The notes under the pieces were generated by a model that was not told the DNA's origin, searched no databases, and saw only the letters and a program-made list of their open reading frames with translations. A stretch of DNA of 64,000 nucleotides from Leptoclinus maculatus (lineage: Eukaryota > Chordata > Actinopteri > Perciformes > Stichaeidae). The DNA lies in NCBI GenBank assembly GCA_032191485.1, contig JAVDOI010000019.1, positions 5,303,607 to 5,367,606 of the forward strand. The letters are read 5' to 3'. Positions 9,294-18,655 of this stretch are shown here, one piece after another (the stretch's first letter is position 1; each line of letters begins with the position of its first letter). The position numbers and the translations under genes were made by a program.

Positions 9294-9511
9294 CGGCCCT
9301 GAGCTGGTTGTACGTCCGTGCGTCCATGGTGGAGGGCTGTGGCACCGAGCTCTGGCCTGGGTGAGCCGGGTGAGGGTGGTGGCGGCGGTGGTGTGAGGGA
9401 CCTTAGTTTGCCCCTCGGAGTAGTTGACGAACACGAAGCCGTCCGACCAGCGGTGGGAGTCGTCAGAGCTGCTGTCCATCGACCACGAAGCTCCGGTTCG
9501 TGCTGAGGGAC
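9294..9511 (-). pseudogene. wdfy3: wdfy3-like exon (SSDDSHRWSDGFVFVNYSEGQ) with frameshift
   Basis: AG acceptor (9512-9513) and GT donor (9292-9293). It starts SARTGASWSMDSSSDDSH, then RWSDGFVFVNYSEGQT in the frame set by the previous exon. The 3' part, STMDARTYNQLRAG, which must join G-YRWERQLVF, is in another frame. The exon is 218 bp where the flanking phases require 219, so one base has been lost, probably near the ACACCACC stretch at about 9390. Confidence 0.8.
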
Positions 9512-10021
9512 CTGAAAGGGAACGTTGGCGTGGGTTGAGGTTCAGTAAACAAAATATGTGGTAAATAACTAGACAGACATCTGCCTCCGGAGCGTTACGG
9601 GCGTGTGTTGTCACCGTAACTACTGACAACAATAAAAAAATGTCTTTTGTATTAGTGATATTACAACGGAATCAATGTCTGTTTTACTCCTATTCTATTT
9701 CTATGTACAAGACACATTCAAATGAACAGAAAGTGATGTAATATTAACATATGGTGCTTTAAAGGTACTCAAAGGCACTTTACATGGTAAACAACAAAGC
9801 AAATAAATGATTGTTTATGTGAAACTTTGTATAATGTCGGATGAATTCAGCGGAGATTCAAAAGCATGACGAGTTCAATGTATCCGCGTCAGTGTTTTGA
9901 AGTGGTTTCTGCGTATTATTTGCTGCTCTCCCCACTTCTGCTCGGTGTATTTAGTGTGAGCAGTGCACTCAGCTCAACCACAGACCGTCCGTGCTGGTAA
10001 GAGGAGCGCTTGCTTGCGTAC
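9512..10021. other. Intron-like spacer
   Basis: No coding segment recognised between the two acidic-linker exons. Read as an intron of the wdfy3-like fragment. Confidence 0.6.
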
Positions 10022-10165
10022 CTCTGGGTCTGTGGACGGCGCTGCCCGGTTGGCTGCCTCCACCCGTCCACGGGTTGCGTGGAGCTTTGGGCTCCTGACT
10101 CAGACTGGGCTCGTCTCCGTCCGACTCGCTGCTGTCCTCATCGCCGTTGTGATTCTCGCCGCCCT
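10022..10165 (-). pseudogene. wdfy3: wdfy3-like acidic linker exon (DEDSSESDGDEPSLSQ)
   Basis: A 144-bp exon with AG acceptor (10166-10167) and GT donor (10020-10021). It reads GENHNGDEDSSESDGDEPSL, SQEPKAPRNPW, SAVHRPR: the low-complexity acidic loop of WDFY3 between WD40 blades. It supplies the spare G for the exon at 9511. The exons for the central WD40 repeats, which should lie between this and 10500, are absent. Confidence 0.75.
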
Positions 10166-10499
10166 CTGTGACGCCAACAAAAACTTTGTTTTACATTTTC
10201 ATAGTGAGTTTATTATGCAAATACTTAAATCAAATATAAGCAGTTTGTTTTGGGACATGTCACTGTATCACATATTCAACAACCATTCCCTGATTTGAAA
10301 ACTGCAAGTGCATTTTTATTCAAGACCAGCAGGGGGAAACATCGTCTTTAATCATTTCTCACATTCACTTCTCAACTTCAAGGTGAAATAATGAAGGAAA
10401 CCTACAGGAGTCCATGTTTTAGTCTCTCTTAAAGTCTAGACTGTTTAATTACAAGTAACAAAAATACTATATATGCGTTTCCGTTTTAATAACTGTTAC

Positions 10500-10655
10500 C
10501 GTGTCAGATTCGTAGTTAGCCAGACGGCAGCTGAGGTCGGCGTAGCCCCAGGCGAAGGTCTTGCTCCAGGTGGGGGGGAACCAGAACCTTGTTTTGCTCC
10601 ACCGCAAGTATGCCCTTGTCGGTGCACATGATCTGTCCCACGGGCTCCTTCAGCT
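10500..10655 (-). pseudogene. wdfy3: wdfy3-like exon (ELKEPVGQIMCTDKGILAVEQ) with C-run frameshift
   Basis: AG acceptor (10656-10657) and GT donor (10498-10499). It reads ELKEPVGQIMCTDKGILAVE, QNKVLVPP, then must shift frame to read TWSKTFAWGYADLSCRLANY ESD. The break is a run of seven C on the minus strand (G run at 10572-10578) where six keep the frame. The exon is 156 bp against 155 expected from the phases. It is the first WD40-region exon after BEACH. A homopolymer error in the assembly would give the same picture. Confidence 0.85.
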
Positions 10656-10796
10656 CTGGAGACACAAAGAAATATGAGAGTCTAAAGGGAGTCTTGCACT
10701 GTCTAATGTACAGAGTACATGGTTGGGGCTTAACTGGTACTTAAGACTGCAATGGATTTAGCACAAAAGACAGAGAGTAAGTGTGTGTACTTGTAC

Positions 10797-10938
10797 CTTT
10801 AACTGGTGCTAGAGAAGGTCTGAGATTGTCCAGATGATGGAAGAAGATCTTGTCGCTGTTGGAGCTCGGAGGAACGCTCGCTACGTCACCGTTGGCTTTA
10901 CCACGTACTCGCTTAGGAGGATGGGGCTTCTTAAACAG
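10797..10938 (-). pseudogene. wdfy3: wdfy3-like exon (LFKKPHPPKRVRGK) with GG acceptor
   Basis: A 142-bp coding segment reading LFKKPHPPKRVRGKANGD, then SDKIFFHHLDNLRPSLAPVK plus a spare G, with GT donor (10795-10796). It must follow FINNFGQIPKR of the BEACH exon. The dinucleotide before the first Leu codon is GG (complement of 10939-10940), not AG, and no AG lies close by in the right phase. This is a likely splice-acceptor loss. Confidence 0.85.
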
Positions 10939-11703
10939 CCGAGACACAAACACATCAACAGTCGGTGAGGATAGAAAAGGACTTTGACATCGACCAATAG
11001 CCGGATGCTAAAACATTTTGGCTGTGGAAGGTAAGTTTGTCCACTAAGGGAAAAATGCAGAGCATCCTCACAGTGGATTAAAGCTCCAGAAACTTAATGT
11101 TTGGAGACAACCAGGTCTTCATTGGGCAAAATGTCACGAAGAAGCATTTTGGTTGATGAAGTAGATGCAGACAGTAGATGATTTAGAGAAACAGACAGGA
11201 CTCCGTTGACGAAAACAGTAATTGTATCTTGCTGAACACGAGAGTTGCTGGTCTACCGCTGCCTCCGTTGTTTGTGTTCATTTGTGTTTTAAAGGGTCAA
11301 TTTGGATTCACCAAATTCACACAAGAACACAAGCAAACTAACCGATGGATGCAGCGGTAGTCCAGCAGTTATTGTTTCTGCAAGATTACTGTTTTTGTCA
11401 AAGGAGTCTGGCCGCTTTGAGAGCACAGATAAAGGCCTCAGGGCTGTCTGAAGGTAAGATAAGGCAGTGAACTGATATAGAGTCTTTTAAGGTGTCTGAA
11501 AACATTCAGCTTCTGCTCCCGTCCACAGCGGTACATTGCTTTGCTCCCGTGCTGGTACTCCTGTCCGTCTTTCTAAACTAGTGGCGTTCAACCCCACTTC
11601 AACAAATCCGGACTATCCCTTTAAACTAGCCTGGAGATTTAAGATATCAGCATTAGTGGCGGCAGTACAGCAGCAGCGACGTCATCACCAGCCAGTATCT
11701 GAC
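10939..11703. other. Intron-like spacer between BEACH and WD40-region exons
   Basis: 765 bases with no recognised exon or known repeat. Confidence 0.5.
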
Positions 11704-11916
11704 CCGTTTGGGGATTTGCCCGAAGTTGTTGATGAAGCCGATGGTGGTCGTCTCTTTGAGCGGGTCGTTGATGTTGTAGATGTCCACCTGGCCCTCGTAG
11801 AACAGGTGGTGGAAGACGTTCACCGCCTCCACGGCCGGTGGTCCCTGCTGCTTGTACCCGAAGATCAGGTCGATCCATCGGTGGAGGTGGGCTGACACGT
11901 AGTCGCACGCCAACGC
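11704..11916 (-). pseudogene. wdfy3: wdfy3-like BEACH exon (CDYVSAHLHRWIDLIFGYKQ)
   Basis: A 213-bp exon (71 codons, phase 0/0) with AG acceptor (11917-11918) and GT donor (11702-11703). It reads ALACDYVSAHLHRWIDLIFG, YKQQGPPAVEAVNVFHHLFY, EGQVDIYNINDPLKETTTIG, FINNFGQIPKR. WIDLIFGYKQ, the NVFH segment and the GQIP segment are core BEACH-domain motifs. The exon is intact and close to the vertebrate WDFY3 sequence. Confidence 0.9.
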
Positions 11917-11992
11917 CTGCAGCCAGACAAGAGGTTAACGTGTACTCACTGGAAATCAGACCTAAAATGTCACAAGAGGGTTCAATTCTTAC

Positions 11993-12084
11993 GTCTCTGT
12001 GGACTCTGATGAACTCCCGGGGGTCGCCCTCGGCCCAAGGTGGCAGGATGACGTCGCCCAGCTTGGTGCCATTCTGCTTGGCGC
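11993..12084 (-). pseudogene. wdfy3: wdfy3-like BEACH exon (KQNGTKLGDVILPPWA)
   Basis: A 92-bp exon with AG acceptor (12085-12086) and GT donor (11991-11992). It reads AKQNGTKLGDVILPPWAEGD then PREFIRVHRD, where the PPWA block and the FIRVHR helix are BEACH signatures. The phases fit both neighbours. Intact. Confidence 0.9.
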
Positions 12085-12200
12085 CTGGTAGATCCAACAA
12101 CAGAGGGCAGACAGAACATTCATATTATTATATTAATATTCATGCAGTCAATTATCTCAGTCAGATTGACTCGTGCTTCATCGTGGTTCCCGATACTGAC

Positions 12201-12354
12201 CCAGGTCGAAGTTGTTGGCGTTGAGCAAGAACTCGGGCAGGTAGAAGAACTCGGGGATGAGCTCCTTGACGTCGGCCATGTTGTGTTTGGAGGCAGAGAG
12301 CCAGGCTTCACGCACACTGTGGAACATCCTGTCAGCCAGGTTGAAGTGACCTCC
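12201..12354 (-). pseudogene. wdfy3: wdfy3-like BEACH exon (DVKELIPEFFYLPEFL)
   Basis: A 154-bp exon with AG acceptor (12355-12356) and GT donor (12199-12200). It reads GGHFNLADRMFHSVREAWLS, ASKHNMADVKELIPEFFYLP, EFLLNANNFDL. The ELIPEFFYLPEF block is the hallmark of BEACH domains. Intact and in phase with the next exon. The preceding BEACH exons (N-terminal helices, HYGTHYS-type block) are not found upstream in the window. Confidence 0.92.
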
Positions 12355-13069
12355 CTGGTAACCACACAGACGCACAGTTTCACATTAAGTCCAGACACTT
12401 CGGAGCGTCAACAGCTATTTTTTCTCCACCTGTTTCATAGAGGATTTTATTTTGAAGGAACTTAAAACGATTATTCTGGCAAAATATATATATATATATA
12501 TATATCTTTTTACTTGTTCTTAATCAGAACACAAAATTAATATCCACCACCGCTGTTAATGAAAGAAGTTTGCTAGGATGTCACAATTATTCAAGACAAT
12601 GGCTACATAATCACAATGACTATATATCACTGAATAATGCCAAAATAGATCACACTATATGGATTTGGTACAGGTTCAGCCTCTCATGATTGGCCAAGTC
12701 TAGTATTAAGACAACCCTGTGTTGTAAAATGACAAAAAAAATTGCACCCGGAACCTTGTTAATGTGCCACTTTCTGGTTGATGTGCCAATGTGTGGTATG
12801 TGCTGGACTATTTCTTGGCTGGGTGTCACCTCACAGAGAGAGGTGTATCAATTTGATCCAATATGGTGTGTATTGTTGATAGGCATTACATTATGTCCAA
12901 CATGGCCAAGATTACAAAAACATGTAATCAATCCAACCAGGCAGGAGGTGTTATGGTTGTTATTACAGTTGAGAAAATGTCCCTTTTACAGCATTACTAT
13001 AAATCTAGGATGTTTTTGTGTGTCCATTTGACAAGGTGTGCTGACATGCAAATTACTGATCAAACTTAC
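12355..13069. other. Spacer with (TA)n, no exon recognised
   Basis: A (TA)n tract lies at about 12484-12505. The plus-strand open frames across 12690-13190 have no recognisable similarity and run antisense through the orphan exon. Confidence 0.45.
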
Positions 13070-13162
13070 AAGATATTCCTTGATCAGGTTATCTGCATCT
13101 TCTACCAGGAAGATGATGAGGGCTTTCAGGACACACTCCCGCCGAAGATGAATGTCCTCAGT
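13070..13162 (-). pseudogene. Orphan exon, TEDIHLRRECVLKALIIFL
   Basis: A 93-bp segment (31 codons, phase 0/0) with AG acceptor (13163-13164, after tttccc) and a strong GTAAGT donor (13064-13069). It reads TEDIHLRRECVLKALIIFLV then EDADNLIKEYL. It does not fit WDFY3 or SCO-spondin. It resembles, from memory only, the C-terminal part of a multicopy family of uncharacterised fish proteins with an LRRxCVLKxLxIYLxED motif. Another donor-like site near 13450 follows a 30-base open segment and might be an upstream exon. I assign no function. Confidence 0.4.
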
Positions 13163-14143
13163 CTGGGAAAACATAATCACAGACGTCCTTAGGTCAGCTC
13201 ACATGTCAGGGCCTTGTTGTGCTTTATAAAATAGATTTGTCCCACTTAAAACAGTTGTTCAAGCTGCCATGGGTTACAAATTTGTGTGTCGTTAAGACAC
13301 AATTTTTGCAAAACTATTAGTACATTGACAAACGTGTTGAAGCTAAGGTTGAAATAGTCCTTTTAACAATCACCTTTACTGTAACTGTTTAAATGACATA
13401 CAGCCACATTACTGCCTTGTCAATTGCACTGTATTCTAGGAGTATAACTTACCTTAGGTAGTCCAATGAGTTATGTCCAGGCCTGAAGTCACCACCACCA
13501 GTCAGGGAAAAAATCATGAGAAGAAAACAAATAAAAACACATTCATATTAAGGGGAGAGGAAATTGTCCATTCAGTGTTAAGCTTGAGTTGTGTACGGTT
13601 AAACTGTATTACTACTTTACCCCAGCCGGTAACCGTTTGTGTAAGGACCAAGTGAGAAAACCTAGCAGCAGTTGACCCAAACAACACAGCAGCTTAATAG
13701 CACACTGGCACAGCAATACTGAGCTGGGTAACGCTTACCTTAACGTTAGCCACCGCGACTTATAACTGTGGTGCTTTCACACAGCGAGCACTTATCACCG
13801 CCGCCAAACTCATTTCCAACATGAAGACGAAGGCAGCCCCGTCACTGAGGCCAGCCAGCACAACACCTTGTTATCACTGCATCTCCCACACAGACAAGAT
13901 TAGTGTTTTTGGGTCGGCAACCGGACGCACCTCTAAGCGAGCACGAGGGAGGCACGGTATTTACATTGGAAACAACGCAGGTGGCGGTGGTAAATTCAGT
14001 CTTTCTGAAGTAGCTATGACACAATTTCGCCTTCCACATCACCGTGAGGTTCTAGTGTAGTCCAAGAAGTGTGATCGTGCGCTGACACACACACACACAC
14101 ACACACACACGCTTATCTGTTAATAAAATGATAGCAGCTTTGC
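13163..14143. other. Spacer, possible 5' region of the orphan exon
   Basis: Two minus-strand donor-like sites (AAG then gtaag) occur near 13450 and 13733. There is no convincing coding sequence. A (CA)n tract occupies 14085-14110. Confidence 0.35.
14085..14110. repeat. (CA)n microsatellite
   Basis: About 13 uninterrupted AC units. Confidence 0.95.
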
Positions 14144-14278
14144 CTTCAGGGCAGCGACAGCCGGGCTGACATTCGGCGTTGCCCTGGCACTCTATGCCCT
14201 GCTGGAGGTCTGAGCAGCGCTGTGGACACTGGTTGGCACACGACACAAACTCCTGGCCTGGCGGGCAGCCTCTCTCAT
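14144..14278 (-). pseudogene. sspo: sspo-like TIL (trypsin-inhibitor-like) exon
   Basis: A 135-bp segment (45 codons, phase 1/1) with AG acceptor (14279-14280). It reads DERGCPPGQEFVSCANQCPQ, RCSDLQQGIECQGN, AECQPGCRCPEG: a cysteine-rich TIL domain of the kind interleaved with TSP1 repeats in SCO-spondin. The exon end that keeps phase is followed by GC (minus strand) instead of GT, either a GC donor or a decayed donor. Read-through gives AAIILLTDK from intron sequence. Confidence 0.65.
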
Positions 14279-14511
14279 CTGACAATACACAAACACAAGG
14301 TCATGAATTTTCCCATGATGCTGCAGGCATTTCCTTTGCATGACGTGCCTCACCAAGAATCAGAGGCTGTGCTTACTTTCTCAACACAAAGCATCATCTG
14401 GAAAAACAGCAATATGCTGAATAAATGAGCACAGGATGGATCTTTGGGGGTCATAGCAATCTCAACTCAACGAGCGTGCGTGTGTGTGTGTACACGTTGG
14501 GTTTGTCTCAC

Positions 14512-14679
14512 CGCAGGGTTTGGTGTTGCAGGGTTTGACCTGGTTCTTCTCTCCTTCACACTTCTTCCCTCCGTTCTTGGGCGGAGGGCTGGAGCAGGAG
14601 CGAGTGCGTATGGAGCGCCCGCCTCCACAGCGCTTATCACGGTGAGACCAGGGACTCAAGGGGGACCAACCTCCATCCA
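14512..14679 (-). pseudogene. sspo: sspo-like thrombospondin type 1 exon
   Basis: A 168-bp exon (phase 1/1) with AG acceptor (14680-14681) and GT donor (14510-14511). It reads VDGGWSPLSPWSHRDKRCGG, GRSIRTRSCSSPPPKNGGKK, CEGEKNQVKPCNTKPC: the WSxWS, CGGG and CNTxPC landmarks of a TSP1 repeat. The Cys normally placed two residues after WS (WSxC) is Arg here (WSHRDKRC), removing a conserved disulfide. The exon lies downstream of the F5/8C exons, matching SCO-spondin domain order. Confidence 0.75.
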
Positions 14680-14963
14680 CTGCATCGTCCACACACAGAC
14701 ACACATGAACACAAGCACAAAGAACACCAGTGTGTCTTCACGTTTCACACTAAACCATCATTACAGTTCATCACAACTTGGCTGATATTTTCACATTCTC
14801 CATCATTTCTATTGCTTTTGATAAAGTTGGATTATATTACAGATTGCAAAAAAAAACAAAACCAGTTTAATAACACTGTTGTGAAGACGACTCACTAGAT
14901 CTGTAAAGCAAAGATGAGCTAGTACACAAGAGGAATTAGGTCCTGAGGATTATGATTCCTCAC

Positions 14964-15105
14964 CTCCTCTGCAGCCGAGGATCTCCACACGCAGGTAGAA
15001 GGTGGGTCTGAACTCCACAGAGATGACGCGCAGGTAGCGAGCTCTGACCAGCCGACCGAGCCAGCGGGTCACTGGGTTCCTGCCCGCCATGCGCACCTCA
15101 AACAC
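14964..15105 (-). pseudogene. sspo: sspo-like F5/8C second-half exon
   Basis: A 142-bp exon with AG acceptor (15106-15107) and GT donor (14962-14963). It reads VFEVRMAGRNPVTRWLGRLV, RARYLRVISVEFRPTFYLRV, EILGCRG: the second half of a discoidin domain ending in the usual LGC. It continues GGPAK of the exon at 15267-15480 in phase 0 and leaves a spare G for the TSP1 exon. Intact. Unit A retains only its first 35 bases inside the window. Confidence 0.75.
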
Positions 15106-15266
15106 CTTCACACAACCGACAGGGCAATTCCACATGAGCACATCTAATGTCTAGAAGAATGCATCAGATTTGTCTTTTTCTCCCCATGTATGAACACATT
15201 CATATGTAAATACAGAAAACATTTGATGTTAAATAAGACACTAAATGTCCACATTAGTACAAATAC

Positions 15267-15480
15267 CTTAGCTGGGCCTCCAGGGTTCCCATCCTCAGTA
15301 TAGTCTGTGAAGAGGCTGCTGTGCAGGGCGAAGGCCAGGCGGTATTTAGTGAGGTAGCCCCACATGCGTTCACTGACCTGGGTCACCACCCCTGATACCC
15401 ATGTGGGCTCCAGGAAGTCCACCTGGAAAAAGGGCTGGGGATCTGCAGGTAAGGGGCTCCATCCAGGCTCCATAACCTGA
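15267..15480 (-). pseudogene. sspo: sspo-like F5/8C first-half exon with 4-bp frameshift, copy B
   Basis: Identical to 197-410, including the TGGA tandem duplication that breaks the frame between SGYGAW and SPLPADPQPFF. Here the downstream F5/8C, TSP1 and TIL exons are all present to the left, so this copy gives the four-exon order used to recognise SCO-spondin. Confidence 0.75.
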
Positions 15481-15894
15481 CTGCACAGAGGATGATGTGG
15501 TTTGTTGTTTTTTTCTGAATGCTTTATATTTTAGACTTTTAAGTGCATGCAAAAAAACACGTGGAATGTTCCTGCTAGTGTACACTTAAGGGACGACTAC
15601 CAATCAAAGGTTAGATCGCTCACACGTTAGGGACGATGTTTAGTCGTCCAGCATCAGCAGGGTTGTTCTCGCGGTGCGAGGACGACGTCAGCTGACCGTA
15701 TCGAATCCTCCCATCCTCCAGTCCAAGGGGAGAGGAGCAGATGGCTGCAGAATATGATACACATGTTAACACCATCCAACAGAGTCTGGCAAACTGAACA
15801 CTTCAAACACATTAATCCTATTCTGTTCAATCAAAACCTGCTTAACGCTACTCTGCCTGGTCTGCATTTGAGTCCTCCACCATGCCCCGTGACA

Positions 15895-17030
15895 GTACCA
15901 CGTAATAGTGAAGGGGTTGACATTCATCAGCTGCAGTGTTTTCAGGAGAACATGAGGCTGTAGGGTGTTAAAGGCTGAACTGAAATCTACAAACAGTCTA
16001 GCATAGGCCCTCGGATTCTCCAGGTGTTTAGTCACTAGATGCACTATACTGTTGGTTGCATCATCAGTGCCTCTCTGCTGTGTGTATGCAAACTGGTAGG
16101 GATCTAGCTGTGGGCCTACATCCAGCCGTAGTTTGCTCACCATGAGCTTCTCCATACACTTCATCACAACAGAGGTTGGAGCAATAGGTCTAAAATCATT
16201 ATTCTCCTGTGGACAGGGTTTCTTAGGGACGGGTGTGATGATTGCCTTTTTCCATCGTGTTGGTACAGTGTGAGAATCTAGGGACCTCTGGAAAATGGGG
16301 CACCAGGCAGGTGTCAATTCATCTGCACATGTTTTTAATAGAAAAGCAGAGATACCATCTGGACCTGTGGCCTTGTTGACATTGATTTGCTTAAGGACCT
16401 TGTTGACGGATTCATGGTCAATCTCTAGCCTGTCAACATCATCAATAGCAATACTATCAAGCACCATGTCACACTCAGCTGAGAAGTCATAATTGTCAAA
16501 CCGCTTGTAAAAAGCATTCAGCTCATTTGCTTTAGCCAGTTCATCTACAGCATATAAGGATTTTTTTGTGGGTTTCATGTTGGTGGCTGTTTTCATGGAG
16601 TTCATAGTTTTTTAGAGTTCATAGCCTGGAGGTTTTCCTCTATTGCCTCCCTATGGTGTTCCCGAGCTTCTTTCAGCCTCTGGTTCAACTCCTTTTGTAC
16701 AGTTTTTAGTTGTAGGTGGTCGTTGGTCTTAAATGCCTGCTTGTTTCTGTTAATACAGTCCTTCACCTCCTTTGTGATGTAAGGTTTGTTGTTAGGGTAG
16801 ACTTTTATTGTCCTTTTTGGAATCAGTGTCAACACAAAATGTTATGTAACTTGTGGTAACTTCTGTGGCATTGTCCAGGTTTGGCTCTCCAGAGAAGGTG
16901 TCCCAGTCTGTACATAGAAAGCAACCTTTCAGTGTTTCTATGCTGTCATCTGTCCATGCATTGATAGATGTTGTTTTGAAAGACACCCCACCGAACCCTC
17001 CCCGCTTGTCCCCTGAAGTCCAGATCTTCA
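15895..17030 (-). mobile_element. LINE reverse-transcriptase fragment, copy B
   Basis: The same truncated, twice-frameshifted element as at 825-1960, at the same place in the unit. Two amino-acid differences from copy A are visible (KKAIITPVPKK for KKAIIIPVPKK; FTITWY for FTIKWY). Its identical position shows it inserted before the tandem duplication. Confidence 0.85.
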
Positions 17031-17329
17031 CAAGAATGATGATCACCATCTGACTTTCTTTACGCTGCATATAAACCAGTGTAACTTGATACATATGACA
17101 ATACTGGTCTGTTATTGTAGTGACATGATGCTTTATGAGAGCTTTGTAATCTTCTCTCTAGGGCAGTACCAAATGTAAAGAAAAATCCTTGAACAAAGCT
17201 AAAAGAATTCAGTCTTTTTCTATTAAATGAACTTGTTTTGATTCATTTAGTTTCAATACATTTGGACTTCATTAGACTGCTGAAATGGAGCAGCAGTCCA
17301 ACCGCCGTGTTTCTGTTTGTATTCAGTAC

Positions 17330-17415
17330 CTTTGGTAAACTTTGTTGCGGACGCCTTTCTGGAAGGCCAACAAGTAGTTCCTCCCATCTGCTGAGAAGAC
17401 TTCCACCGCCATGGG
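17330..17415 (-). pseudogene. wdfy3: wdfy3-like PH-BEACH exon (VEVFSADGRNYLL), copy B
   Basis: Identical to 2260-2345. In transcription order the next wdfy3-like exon is the BEACH exon at 12354, about 5 kb away, with the LINE and four sspo exons in between. The family exons for the PH end and the start of BEACH are missing. Confidence 0.75.
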
Positions 17416-17767
17416 CTGAAAGACGATGACATACACGACATTTAATGATCAAAAAACAAGGTGGTGAGTTAAGCACTAAGAAAAGCAAGAGGTAACTTTG
17501 GTATCTTTCAACCTGGACTCTACTTTGAATGTTTTTGTGTCTAAGTGACTAATGAGAACAACACATTTGTTTAGCTGCTGCCGTCTGCAGCGTTCTCCCT
17601 CAATACCGGACCAATGTCAGTAACTGTTGTATACCTTTTAGTCACTAAGACACAAAAACATGGGAAAATAGTGTCCATGTTGAAAAATGACCATGAAAGC
17701 TACTCAATATAAATGTCTAACTCAAAGATGTGTATTGTGTGTATTGGTTCTATATGTGCATGCTGAC

Positions 17768-17888
17768 CTGCAGCAGGTAGCGTCTCTTGTGCACTTCCTT
17801 GATGTCCTCGTAGGCGAAGATGCTGCAGGTTCTCTTCAGCTGACTCTGTCCTTGTCTCGCTCCTCTGGGGATGATGGCCTCATGCAAA
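17768..17888 (-). pseudogene. wdfy3: wdfy3-like PH-BEACH exon (KRTCSIFAYEDIKEVHKRR), copy B
   Basis: Identical to 2698-2818 with the same splice sites and the same phase gap to the preceding exon. Confidence 0.75.
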
Positions 17889-18274
17889 CTGGACACGGAC
17901 GACAGAGAGCGAGGACTTTATCAACTGTCGACTCAGTTCGACATTACGTTTCACCTAGAAAGCACTCGTGTCAACAAAAAGGGTTTATTTCCTCACACCA
18001 TTGTAATCATAAGAAGTTTTATGTTTTCATCTGATGAATGACAATGAATTGATTATAAACATGTCCATCATTACTATTATTATGAATTGACTTATAAGCT
18101 CATTGAATCCTCATTTCAGGCCCCCGTAGACACCATGTTTAGACTCAGTTTAACACCTGAGGGTGACACAATATTATACACAATAATAACTTAAAGAAAG
18201 GTACTGTATGTAACACTGGAGACTGATTGGAGCCCTGAGCCGTTCTAAAACTGGAGCAGTCCGGACTCGCTGAC

Positions 18275-18417
18275 CTTCTCTCCCTCCTCCGGGAGGCGCA
18301 GCAGAGACGTGTTGTCCGTCCTCTGCTCCTCCTCGGGGCCTCCCGACTCCAGCAGCTGCTCCCGACTGTCCTCGTCCGCTGTGGACCGAGACCTCTTCAG
18401 AGGAGCCTTCACCAGGC
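18275..18417 (-). pseudogene. wdfy3: wdfy3-like exon (KAPLKRSRS), copy B
   Basis: Identical to 3205-3347. The next PH exon is absent here too. Confidence 0.7.
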
Positions 18418-18524
18418 CTGGAGAGCACAGCGGAGTGTTAGACACAGTACACCAAGAAGATAGAATACTAAACCAAGAACCTTTCTGAGTAAGAACAAAG
18501 TGTTCCCTGGTGTTGCGTCTGGAC

Positions 18525-18655
18525 CTTTGACTCTTGCGATGGTGTCCTCTCCGTGCTCGGGCTCATGCTGTGTGGTCTCTCCCTTGGTGTTGTGCTCCAC
18601 AGAGTGCTGGTACATGCCAGGGTTTCCAGACAGCAACCGCACGTAGTACTCCTTA
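18525..18655 (-). pseudogene. wdfy3: wdfy3-like exon (KEYYVRLLSGNPGMY), copy B
   Basis: Identical to 3455-3585. It is the most 5' wdfy3-like exon in the window; nothing recognisable lies between it and the satellite. Confidence 0.6.

Noticed and set aside
11536..12465. Plus-strand open frames over the BEACH exons
   Set aside because: Mirror frames of GC-rich coding exons on the minus strand; no similarity of their own.
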